64,000 nucleotides of DNA from Streptomyces uncialis (lineage in GTDB: Bacteria; Actinomycetota; Actinomycetes; Streptomycetales; Streptomycetaceae): NCBI RefSeq assembly GCF_036250755.1, contig NZ_CP109583.1, positions 7,558,001 through 7,622,000 on the forward strand, written 5' to 3'. Shown in pieces: positions 34,264 to 42,798 of this stretch (position 1 is the first letter of the stretch; each line of letters opens with the position of its first letter). Below the pieces are notes generated by a model. That model made no database searches. It had not been told where the DNA came from and saw nothing but the letters and a program-made list of their open reading frames with translations. The position numbers and the translations under genes were made by a program.

Positions 34264-36254
34264 TGCAGTCCTTCGGCGATGTAGCGGGGAACAGCCCAGT
34301 CCTCCACGAGCATGACGTCGAAGGCGAAGTCGGTCTTGTGGTCGCTGAGTTGCTGTGCGATGTCGTAGGCATTGGCTTCGATGTGGTCAGCGGTGGGGTC
34401 GGCCCCGACCTCCTTGGCGAAGGCCGCCTTCAGAGCGAGCTGGCGGAAGTCACGCGCGAGGGGTTCTGCGTTGGCGATGATGAAGGCATCCTCGAAGCTC
34501 CGCGCGCAGACTCCCGAATCTCTCTCCGGGATCTGGTAAGCGACGCGGACGTGTCCCTGCTCCTTCTCGGCCGGGTCGGTGGCGAGCAGCTCGGCGATGC
34601 TGGACTTTGCGGGCAGCCAGTTCTTGAGCGTCTGGTTCGAGGTGACCGTCTGTCCCTGGCCGGGTGGGCAGGCCTTGCGGTGTTTGGGGCATACGGAATC
34701 AATGTCGGTGATGACGAGGGTCTTGACGTTCAGGAAGGCGAGCAGTTCCCGGAAGCGGACGGCGTAGGCGTCGCCGACCTCGATTACCGATACGTACTGG
34801 TGCAGCAGCGCCTTGGCGCAGCGTCGGACCATCTCGGGCAGCAGCAGGCGTTCCGCGGTGCCCTCGATAAGGATCACCTTGTCGGCGAAGAACATGTCGC
34901 ACCGGTGCAGGACCATGTACTGGCGCAGGAAGCGCAGGGTCTCGTCGCCCTGCGGGGTGGCCTTGACGTTTGCCTGGAAGGTCGAGAGGTCCTTGACCGT
35001 GAGCTGCGGCTCGGAACGGTCGAAGTAGCGCACGGTTTGGAAGCCGCTGCTGGCGACGATGTGGGAGGAGTGCGTGGTGATGAACACCTGCACCTTCCAG
35101 CCCGTCTTGCGGTCGATGAAGTCCTGGATGTTCTTGATGAACGTCTCCTGCATCTGTGGATGCAGATGGGCTTCCGGCTCCTCTATGAACAGCACCTGCA
35201 GCGCCGGCTTGGGCGTGGTGCGTTCGTAGGTCTGGTGAAAGCTGATGACCTGCAGGATCGTGAAGATCAACTTGCTGTAGCCCAGCCCGTTGTGGCCTTC
35301 GGGAAGGTGGAAGTTGTCGTCCCCGGACGGGTACTGGATGCGGGTACTTCCGCGCAGGATTCCTGAGGCCTCGATGAGGGAGACGATGCGGGGCTTCTGG
35401 ACTGGGGTGATGGTGCCCACCCCGAAGGTGCGCAGGTCCTCGAAGATCGGGTCGAACAGCGTGGCGTAGTTGTCGTCGAGCTGCTGCGAGGCGGACGCCA
35501 GAGCGGTCTCGATCTGCTCGATGCTTTGGTGGCGGTCCTCTTGCCCGCTGTTGACTTTGTAGTAGGCCTCGAACGTCTTCGACAACGTGCGGGCCTTGTC
35601 GGTCGGCGTGTCGTCCACCTTGGTCTGCGCGTAGACGAACTTCACCGACAGGATGGATTCGGCGGCGCCGCGCTTGATCTCCTTGCGGACGTTCTCATCC
35701 AAGGGACTGACCGCTCGGTAAGCCGTGGCGACGTAGTCCGAGAAGTTCTTGCGCAGCCACTTGATGCGATCGAACGGCTTCCTCTGGCTGGCCGACCAGA
35801 AATCCTTGAGGAAGTCGTGCGGGCGGGCAACCTCCAAAGCCGCCTCGATCTTGACCTCGAAGCAGGCATCGTCCAGGTCGAGGATCACACCCGTGAGTGG
35901 CGCGAGGTCGTCGTCTTCCGTGTACTCGATGGTAAGGACCAACCGGATGGCCGGGACGAGGTCGTACGCCTTGGCCAGCAGGTCCTCGCTCGTCTCCGTG
36001 TCGCCCCGGTCAGCCTCCGTCTGCGCCTCGCCGAAAATCTGCCGCGCTTGCTCGATGTCGGCGATACGACAGGTGGAGAAGTCCTCCAGGACAAACCTCG
36101 TGTCCTCCTCACCGAAGAACTTCTCGAAGAGATTGACGAATGATGTCTTGCCGCTGTTGTTGCGTCCAACAATCAGGGTGGCCTTCGGATCAACCCGGAC
36201 GTCCACTCTCTCCAAGGCGCGAAAGTTGATCACTTCGGCACGGGTCAGCTGCAT
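34251..36254 (-). CDS. OLD-family ATPase/TOPRIM nuclease (GajA-like)
   Basis: 667 aa from ATG 36254. The N-terminal ABC-type ATPase has Walker A IVGRNNSGKTSFVNLF (about residues 28-43), an LGYSKLIF signature region, Walker B LQVLFIEEPEAHLHPQM and the H-loop ITTHSSHIV. The C-terminal TOPRIM domain has VILIEGTAERLLLPEM (Glu 464, Glu 468) and LVITDIDSVC (Asp 517, Asp 519), all the expected metal-binding acids. OLD nucleases with a following UvrD helicase form the Gabija antiphage system or class 2 OLD pairs. Upstream lies a GTATC-A-GATAC palindrome at 36326-36336. Confidence 0.92.
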   Translation of the reverse strand: MQLTRAEVINFRALERVDVRVDPKATLIVGRNNSGKTSFVNLFEKFFGEEDTRFVLEDFSTCRIADIEQARQIFGEAQTEADRGDTETSEDLLAKAYDLVPAIRLVLTIEYTEDDDLAPLTGVILDLDDACFEVKIEAALEVARPHDFLKDFWSASQRKPFDRIKWLRKNFSDYVATAYRAVSPLDENVRKEIKRGAAESILSVKFVYAQTKVDDTPTDKARTLSKTFEAYYKVNSGQEDRHQSIEQIETALASASQQLDDNYATLFDPIFEDLRTFGVGTITPVQKPRIVSLIEASGILRGSTRIQYPSGDDNFHLPEGHNGLGYSKLIFTILQVISFHQTYERTTPKPALQVLFIEEPEAHLHPQMQETFIKNIQDFIDRKTGWKVQVFITTHSSHIVASSGFQTVRYFDRSEPQLTVKDLSTFQANVKATPQGDETLRFLRQYMVLHRCDMFFADKVILIEGTAERLLLPEMVRRCAKALLHQYVSVIEVGDAYAVRFRELLAFLNVKTLVITDIDSVCPKHRKACPPGQGQTVTSNQTLKNWLPAKSSIAELLATDPAEKEQGHVRVAYQIPERDSGVCARSFEDAFIIANAEPLARDFRQLALKAAFAKEVGADPTADHIEANAYDIAQQLSDHKTDFAFDVMLVEDWAVPRYIAEGLQWLA

Positions 36255-36549
36255 CTCACTCCCGACATCGTCCCCAACCCAGCTCCCGGGGCGACTTATG
36301 CCTGTAACTACCGAGAGTCAGAGCAGTATCTGATACGGAAGGAACGGGGATCCCTACTTGGCTCAAAGTGGTCAGTGATGCGAAAAACTACGTCCAGTTC
36401 GGTCCTGACCGGTCACTCGGTCGTTGATCCCGCCCAGGTGCTTTCACGTGCGTGCAGGCGTTGGGTACGGGACGGCGCTGGCAGTCCGTTGCAGGCGTCC
36501 GGGCTCACCGACCACTGGGGGGAGGGCATTCCCGTGACAGCCGTACCGT

Positions 36550-36806
36550 AGCCTCCGACGGCCGGCTCCGCTTCGGGCACAGCGGATCGGGTCGTATGCC
36601 AAGGCTTTCCAGGACCAGACGGCGGGGCGTCTGCGATCCACTCGCCGACCGCCAGCAGGGAGGCCGCTCCGGTCAGAACCGCGTACGCGGTCAGTGCGGG
36701 TACGACGGCCCGAGCGTGCCGCACGCCGCGGATCTCGGGGATCGGGCACCTCGGCCAGTCGCTCCAGCAGGCCCGGGATCTCCTCAGCGTGGACCGGCAA
36801 GCTCAC
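36550..36806 (-). pseudogene. ISAs1-family transposase N-terminal remnant
   Basis: The minus strand from 36806 reads IPGLLERLAEVPDPRDPR. A frameshift near 36724 continues as MRHARAVVPALTAYAVLTGA and SLLAVGEWIADAPP. A further shift gives VLESLGIRPDPL and PSEATVRL. These are the conserved opening of ISAs1 (H-repeat) transposases. At least two frameshifts destroy it, and the rest of the gene is missing. Confidence 0.75.
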
Positions 36807-37040
36807 CCGCGCCTACGGCCGCAGACCAACGGCAAGTCGAACGCTTCAACCGCACCCTGCTCGACGAGTGGGCCTACCTGCGGCCCTACACCAGCAACAC
36901 CGAATGCACAGAGGCCCTGGAAGACTTCCTACACACCTACAACCACCACTGCTGCCACACCGCACTCGGCGGCCAGCCACCGATCAGCCGCGTGATCAAC
37001 GCTGCGGCTCAATACAGCCAGAACCTGCGACGGAAGGCTG
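36790..37040 (+). pseudogene. IS481-family transposase C-terminal remnant
   Basis: The plus strand reads PQTNGK and, after a one-base shift, VERFNRTLLDEWAYLRPY, then EALEDFLHTYNHHCCHTALG and GQPPISRVINAAAQYS. This is the end of the DDE integrase core of IS481 transposases, including the region of the catalytic glutamate (VERF). It is truncated at the 5' side and abuts the ISAs1 fragment. Confidence 0.8.
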
Positions 37041-37261
37041 TGGCCAGGGTGTCTTCCTCTCTGAGTGTGGGCCTGTGCCGTCTCGTGATGCGCCGTGCTG
37101 CAGCGGCTGATCCGTTCATAGCCCGGCAGGACCGAGAGAGAGGCACACCGGACTGTCTTCATGTCCGGAAATGTTTGTGCGCGAGTCCCCCACATTGCCT
37201 GGCGTGCAGCAGTCATGGATCCTGAAAGGCTTGCCACAGTGGTAGGCGTTTGGGGGATGTG

Positions 37262-40200
37262 ATGGCCCGCCCGGCAGTACGAGATGGCAGCGATCCCAAA
37301 GCCGTCCGTGACACTCGCGTCTTGATCGACTGTCTGCAGGAGCTGGTGCGGGGCGCCGTCTCCAAGACCATCCGCGACTGTGCCAAGTACCCGGAAACGG
37401 TATGGCTCGCGGACGCTCCCGATGGGACCGTGCGCCCTGCTGCGGACGCTGATCCTCGCATCATGGTGGTCAAGCACCGTCCGCCCCAAGAGGCACCGCG
37501 GCTGCCGGCGATCCTGCATGGCAGGGTCTCCGCCGAGGCCGCCGCCACCGCCGGACCACAACCTCCCGGCCTGATCGACAGCACCCCGAATGATCGAATG
37601 GCCGACTTCCAGGCGGTTGTGGAGGAGAACCAGCCGGCATTGGAGAGCGGCAGCTCCGAAGAACGCAAGGCGTACGAGACGTGGGCCGGCAAGTGGATGC
37701 GATGGTCGCAGGAAGAGCTGGCGGCCGAGCCGCAGCGGCGACTGCACCGGCAGCTGTACCGGATGGCCAAGAAGATCGATCAGGACAGTGACACCTTCGA
37801 AGTAGTCCTGGCTGTAGGTCTCTTGCAACTCGGAGCCGGTCGTCCCTCGGCCCGGGTCCGCCGGCGCATCGTGACCACACCGGTGACCCTCACCGTTGAA
37901 CCGGCATCGATCAACGTGACCGTTTCTCTCGTGCCGGAGCACCCCGGCCGTCTGGAAGACACCGACTTCCTCAGCGAGTCCGACGGCTACACGTCGGAGC
38001 TGCTGGGGGTCGTGCGCTCCGCTGTCGAGGACGTCCCCTTCCACCCGCTGTCGGACCGGGCTGCACAGGCCGTGCGCTCGTGGGCGCAGCGGGCTTTCGG
38101 AGTCGACCGCGTGCTCCCGTTCGACCCCACCGGCCAGCACCCCGACCGCACCGCTGAACCCCAGACGCGGTCACTGCATCTCGCGCCCGCGCTCATCCTG
38201 CGCGAACACAGCCAGCGCTCCGTCCTCGGCTTCTACGAGAGCATCGCCCGGGCGCTGAAACGTCCCGAAGCACGGGCTCCTTTGGGGCTGGCGCAGCTGC
38301 TGTATGACCTTGAACCGGAGCACCGGACGGCCTGGGGGAGCAGGAATGGCTCCGTGCCGCCGGCACTGGGACCGGATCCGCTGTTCCCGATGGTCACCAA
38401 CGCTGCCCAGCGCGATGTCCTGGACCGGCTGCAGCGCGACACCAGTGTCGTGGTCCAGGGCCCGCCGGGCACCGGAAAGACACACACCATCAGCAACCTG
38501 ATCGCCGCACTCCTCGCGGACGGCAAGCGAGTCCTGGTCACCAGCGCCAAGAGCCAGGCTCTGAACGTGCTGCGCGACCAGCTGCCGTCCAAGCTGCGCA
38601 GCATGTGCGTGATCCAAGGCGATCAGTGGCAGGGCGGTAACTCCGATCTGAGCCAGTCGCTGGGAGCATTGGCCCACCTGAACGCGACAACGAACCTTGC
38701 TCGGCTCCAACAGCGCATCGACGACCAACAGACGCAGCGGCACCAGCTCATGGCAGAGCAGGCCAAAGTCCAAGACCGTCTGCGTCAGGTACGCGAGGTC
38801 GAGTGGTACGAGCACCCCGAGATCGCGCCGGGCTACCGAGGGCGGCTCGACGACATCGTGCAGGCAGTGGAACACGGCGCAGCTGAATATCAGTGGCTGC
38901 CGCCCCTGGATGTCCAGGCCCCACAGGTCCCGCCCCTGACCACGGACGAAGCTGAGCGACTGTGGCTGCTGGTTGCCCAACACGGCCCCGGAATCCTCGA
39001 CGCCCGCATCCAGTACTGCCCGGACCCGGCAACGCTGCCGGACTCGACGGAGGTTTCCCGCCGCATCACGGAACTTCAAGAAGCCGAGGAAGCCGTCGGC
39101 CGCGAGCCGGTCACACCGCTGGCGCAGGAACTGGCGGACCACGGTGACGCGCGGCTCATGGTGCTGGAAGCGCTCCTGGACCGAGCTCAGCAGGCCCTGC
39201 AGAGGGTCGGGTTGTCCGCGGACCCCACCTCCTGGCAGGCGAATGTCTGGTCCACGCGTGCGCTGCAGGACGGCATCGCCCAGCGATGGCAGCAGCTGTG
39301 GGACAGCATCCGAAACGCCTCACAGCGTGCACAGCAGACCCACGACGAGATAGCCGCCGCCTCCTTCTTGGAAGTGGAGATCCCGCGCCTGTCTGAAAGC
39401 GAGGAGAAGGAGTTCCTGATCGCGGGCCGCAATCTGGAGCAACACGTCCTGCGCACCGGAAAACTGAACACGCGATGGCCCCGACCGGCCGTCGTCAAGC
39501 AAGCCCGATTCCTCCTCGAACAGTGCCGGGTAGAAGGCATGGCGCCGGCCAGCCGGGCGCACATCACCGCGGTCGTACGGCAACTGGAGATGCGTGCCCA
39601 CGCCCGCACCCTGCGCGGCCGGTGGACCGGCGTCGGATCGGCCGTCGGACAGGACACCGCCGAACTGATGACGTCCGAGCTCCTGGACAGGGCCGTCATC
39701 CTGCAGGCCATCGACACCTGCGTGGAGGTCATCCGCCAGCTCCACGCAACCCTGCTGGCCGACGGCATTCAGACACCGGTCACCACCGCCGAGCAGTGGC
39801 GCGACATCCGCCAGGCCACGGCCCAGGCCCGTCAACTCCTGCACATCAGGACCGCAACACAACGCTTCGAAGAGCTTCTCAAGAGTCTTCCGCCGCCTCA
39901 CCCGCATGGCGTGGAAGAGCTGCAGCGCGCGGTGGATGCCGTAGCGGCCCGTGATGCGCAGGCCTACGCGCAGGCGGTGGAGGCACTGGCTGCGGCATAC
40001 CAGCGTGAGGCAGACCGGCGCGAGACCGGGAAACTCTTCGAGTGCCTTGCCGATGCCCACCCCGAACTCGCCAAGGACTTCGCCGGCGATCCCCTCGCCC
40101 CGCACTGGCGCTCCCGGTTCGCCGTGCTGCCCCAGGCCTGGGCATGGAGGCAGGCTCAGGACTTCCTCGACACCCACCTGCTCCCAGGACGCGAAGAGCA

Positions 40201-41836
40201 ACTCGAAGGCGAACTGGCCCAGATCCAAGGCCGGCTGCACGACCTGGTGGAACAGCTGGTCTGCGACCGCGCAGCACTCCATTGCGTCAGCCGCATGACC
40301 ACCAAGCACAAACAGGCCCTTGCTGCGTACGCCAGCGCCGTGGCCAATGCAGGCAAGGGAACCACCGAGTACGGCAAACGCCACCAGCGTCACGCGCGCT
40401 CAGCCATGCAGACAGCGCAAGGAGCGGTACCGGCGTGGATCATGCCGCTGAACCAGGTAGCGGAAACGATCAGTCCAGAGCCGGACTCCTTCGACGTCGT
40501 CATCGTCGATGAAGCAAGCCAAGTGGGCCTGGACGGCCTGCTGTTGCTTTGGCTCGCACCCCGCATCATCGTCGTCGGCGACGACCGGCAATGCGCCCCG
40601 TTCTACAGCGGCAGCAAGCATGACCGGATCACCCAGATCTTCGACGAGCGCATGGCCGGCCTCGAACCCTGGCAGCGCGAAGGCTTCGACCCCAAGTCCA
40701 ACTTGTACGAACTGCTGCAGTCCCGCTTCACTGAAGTGATCCGTCTCACCGAGCACTTCCGGTGCATGCCGGAGATCATCAAATGGTCCTCCATGCAGTT
40801 CTATCCCGACAACCAGCTGGTCCTGCTGCGCCAGCACGGCTCCGACCGCCTCCCGCCGCTGAAGGTCGTCCATGTGCCCGAAGGGTACTGCGAAGGACGC
40901 CGGGACAAACTCATCAACCGGCCGGAGGCAGAGGCTGTCGTCAACGAACTGCACCGCCTCACCCAGAACCCTGCCTACGCCGACCGCAGTATCGGCGTGA
41001 TCATCCTGCGCCACGGCGACCAGACCCGCCTGGTACAGGACCTCGTCGACCAGCGCATCGACGTGTCGGCCCGCGAACGCCACAGCATCCTCGTCGGCAC
41101 ACCCGAGCAGTTCCAGGGAGACCAGCGCGACGTCATTCTCCTGTCGATGGTCGTCGACGGAGCCAACGTCATCGCCGCGACCGGCCGGAACAATGAACGA
41201 CGTTTCAACGTGGCCGCCAGCCGGGCCCGCGACCAGATGTGGCTCTTCCATTCCCTGACCGTCGACCAGCTCAGCAGCAAAGACCTGAGGCGCTCCCTGC
41301 TCACCTACATGGTGAGCCCGCCACCGCCCTACACACACCCACACCAGCCCGCCCACGTCAGCGCAGACCGACGCTGCGAGCCCTTCGACTCGCTCTTCGA
41401 GCAGCGTGTCTTCCTGCGCATCAAGGAACGCGGCTACGACGTGGTGCCCCAGTGGGAAGTCAACGGGAAACGCATCGACCTCGTGGTCACCGGAGGTCAC
41501 GGACGCCTCGCAGTGGAGTGCGACGGAAGCCCTCACCACTCCACCCCGAAGCAGATCCACGACGACGCCGAGCGCGAGCGGGAGCTTCGCCGCGCCGGCT
41601 GGACGTTCTGGCGCATACGCAGCAGCGCCTTCGCCCTCTCACCAGACGAGGCCTTGGAACCTCTGTGGGAACGCCTGACCGAGCTGGGCATCCATCCCCG
41701 AACGGTCCGCGAGTCATCCATAGATGACGCGCCGACTGACATGCCCTGGACGCCGGTCGGCCTGGCCGAGGCCGAACCCGACGAAGACGCGGACCCCTAC
41801 GACGGAGAGCCGGACGAAGACAGCGAGGAACACTGA
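37262..41836 (+). CDS. superfamily 1 helicase fused to a Vsr/DUF559-like nuclease
   Basis: 1524 aa from ATG 37262 (GTG 37259 and TTG 37250 are in frame), with GGGGGA upstream. The ~370-residue N-terminus is unassigned. Motor motifs follow: Walker A VVQGPPGTGKTHTISNL (about residue 399), a long helical insert, and DEAS box VVIVDEASQVGLDG (about 1082). Further motor motifs are VVGDDRQCAPF, RLTEHFRCMPEI, VGTPEQFQGDQRDVILLS and ERRFNVAASRARDQMWLF. These fit the COG1112/Upf1-like SF1 group. The C-terminus (about 1376-1480) is a Vsr/MTES_1575-type nuclease: SLFEQRVFLRIKERGYDVVP, GKRIDLVVTGGHGRLAVECDG and RRAGWTFWRIRSS. Similar helicase-nuclease fusions occur in antiphage loci (Mokosh type II is an analogous layout with a different nuclease). 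Co-transcribed with the next gene. Confidence 0.88.
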   Translation: MARPAVRDGSDPKAVRDTRVLIDCLQELVRGAVSKTIRDCAKYPETVWLADAPDGTVRPAADADPRIMVVKHRPPQEAPRLPAILHGRVSAEAAATAGPQPPGLIDSTPNDRMADFQAVVEENQPALESGSSEERKAYETWAGKWMRWSQEELAAEPQRRLHRQLYRMAKKIDQDSDTFEVVLAVGLLQLGAGRPSARVRRRIVTTPVTLTVEPASINVTVSLVPEHPGRLEDTDFLSESDGYTSELLGVVRSAVEDVPFHPLSDRAAQAVRSWAQRAFGVDRVLPFDPTGQHPDRTAEPQTRSLHLAPALILREHSQRSVLGFYESIARALKRPEARAPLGLAQLLYDLEPEHRTAWGSRNGSVPPALGPDPLFPMVTNAAQRDVLDRLQRDTSVVVQGPPGTGKTHTISNLIAALLADGKRVLVTSAKSQALNVLRDQLPSKLRSMCVIQGDQWQGGNSDLSQSLGALAHLNATTNLARLQQRIDDQQTQRHQLMAEQAKVQDRLRQVREVEWYEHPEIAPGYRGRLDDIVQAVEHGAAEYQWLPPLDVQAPQVPPLTTDEAERLWLLVAQHGPGILDARIQYCPDPATLPDSTEVSRRITELQEAEEAVGREPVTPLAQELADHGDARLMVLEALLDRAQQALQRVGLSADPTSWQANVWSTRALQDGIAQRWQQLWDSIRNASQRAQQTHDEIAAASFLEVEIPRLSESEEKEFLIAGRNLEQHVLRTGKLNTRWPRPAVVKQARFLLEQCRVEGMAPASRAHITAVVRQLEMRAHARTLRGRWTGVGSAVGQDTAELMTSELLDRAVILQAIDTCVEVIRQLHATLLADGIQTPVTTAEQWRDIRQATAQARQLLHIRTATQRFEELLKSLPPPHPHGVEELQRAVDAVAARDAQAYAQAVEALAAAYQREADRRETGKLFECLADAHPELAKDFAGDPLAPHWRSRFAVLPQAWAWRQAQDFLDTHLLPGREEQLEGELAQIQGRLHDLVEQLVCDRAALHCVSRMTTKHKQALAAYASAVANAGKGTTEYGKRHQRHARSAMQTAQGAVPAWIMPLNQVAETISPEPDSFDVVIVDEASQVGLDGLLLLWLAPRIIVVGDDRQCAPFYSGSKHDRITQIFDERMAGLEPWQREGFDPKSNLYELLQSRFTEVIRLTEHFRCMPEIIKWSSMQFYPDNQLVLLRQHGSDRLPPLKVVHVPEGYCEGRRDKLINRPEAEAVVNELHRLTQNPAYADRSIGVIILRHGDQTRLVQDLVDQRIDVSARERHSILVGTPEQFQGDQRDVILLSMVVDGANVIAATGRNNERRFNVAASRARDQMWLFHSLTVDQLSSKDLRRSLLTYMVSPPPPYTHPHQPAHVSADRRCEPFDSLFEQRVFLRIKERGYDVVPQWEVNGKRIDLVVTGGHGRLAVECDGSPHHSTPKQIHDDAERERELRRAGWTFWRIRSSAFALSPDEALEPLWERLTELGIHPRTVRESSIDDAPTDMPWTPVGLAEAEPDEDADPYDGEPDEDSEEH

Positions 41837-41837
41837 C

Positions 41838-42653
41838 ATGGACAACTTCGACGACAGCACCCTTGAAGAACTGGCCGCCATGATCTGCGGTGACGAGCCG
41901 GGCATGAAACGCCGAGCGGGCTGGGAACTGGCTCCATTCCTCCGCCGGGCCGGCTGGGAAGACGTCCCCGACCACGACGGAAGCCCTCGCCACCGCTGGG
42001 TCCACACCATCCTGTGCGAACGGCAGGAAGACCAGACAGGAGACACCGAGCGCGTCATCCTGCGCCTGGCCAACCGACGGGAATACCAACAACAACCCGC
42101 CGACTACGACGCCGTCATCCAGCGCCTCCAGGAAGTCCTCGCCCTCGAAGGCCGCCGCATCGACTACCGCAAGGGGCAGCCGTTCCTCATCGAGTACGAC
42201 CCCGACGAACCCCCTCGCCCGCAGCGCGTACAGCTGAAGGTGGCCATCACAGACATCGTCTCCGATCCCGACCTGGCTCGCGCCGTTCAACTTCGCCTCG
42301 ACGAAGCCCGCATCTGCCAAGAACACGGCGCCTACACCTCCGCTGTCATCATGCTCGGGAGCCTCCTCGAAGGCGTCCTCGTCCACGCCGCCGACGTCAG
42401 AAACGCAACCGTGCCGCTGACCCGCCCCGCCCGCGACACCCGGCTGCAGGACCTCATTCAGCATGCCCACACCAACCAGTGGATCGACCAAGACGCAAAA
42501 ATGGCTTCGGACCTGCTACGGACCTACCGCAACCTGGTCCACCCCCTCGCGGAAAAGCGAGCCAAACACAGCGCAGACTTCGACACGGCCGACCTCTGCT
42601 GGTCCACAGTAAACGCCGTGCTCAACGACCTGGCAGCAAGCCACCCTCATTAA
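41838..42653 (+). CDS. cargo protein with HEPN-like C-terminal domain, partner of the helicase-nuclease
   Basis: 271 aa. ATG 41838 lies 1 nt after the helicase stop, with GAGGAA 8 nt upstream, so the two are certainly one operon. The N-terminal half (EELAAMICGDEPGMKRRAGW, LAPFLRRAGWEDVPDHDG) is unassigned. The C-terminal half is helical: DEARICQEHGAYTSAVIMLG, SLLEGVLVHAADV, then LLRTYRNLVHPLAEKR. The last matches the R-x4-6-H active-site pattern of HEPN/DUF4145-like domains, many of which are RNases in abortive-infection systems. Catalysis is not proven. Confidence 0.6.
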   Translation: MDNFDDSTLEELAAMICGDEPGMKRRAGWELAPFLRRAGWEDVPDHDGSPRHRWVHTILCERQEDQTGDTERVILRLANRREYQQQPADYDAVIQRLQEVLALEGRRIDYRKGQPFLIEYDPDEPPRPQRVQLKVAITDIVSDPDLARAVQLRLDEARICQEHGAYTSAVIMLGSLLEGVLVHAADVRNATVPLTRPARDTRLQDLIQHAHTNQWIDQDAKMASDLLRTYRNLVHPLAEKRAKHSADFDTADLCWSTVNAVLNDLAASHPH

Positions 42654-42798
42654 CCTCGAAGTTTCGTGACGAGTGAGAATGCCTTGGCCAGGTCGTGGCC
42701 GGAGCAGTACTGCTTTCTCTCTGTGACGCGTGCGAGCCCTGCCTGCAACGCTGTAACCGGAATTCTTGGTGGGCAGGTCACGCTCTGAACGCGTCGGA

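Larger units (their letters stand above)
36255..37261. other. 1-kb spacer holding two broken IS fragments
   Basis: Divergent gap between the OLD operon and the large helicase gene. It contains ISAs1- and IS481-family remnants (separate entries). 36255-36440 and 37040-37261 should hold the two promoters; no strong consensus was found. Confidence 0.7.
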
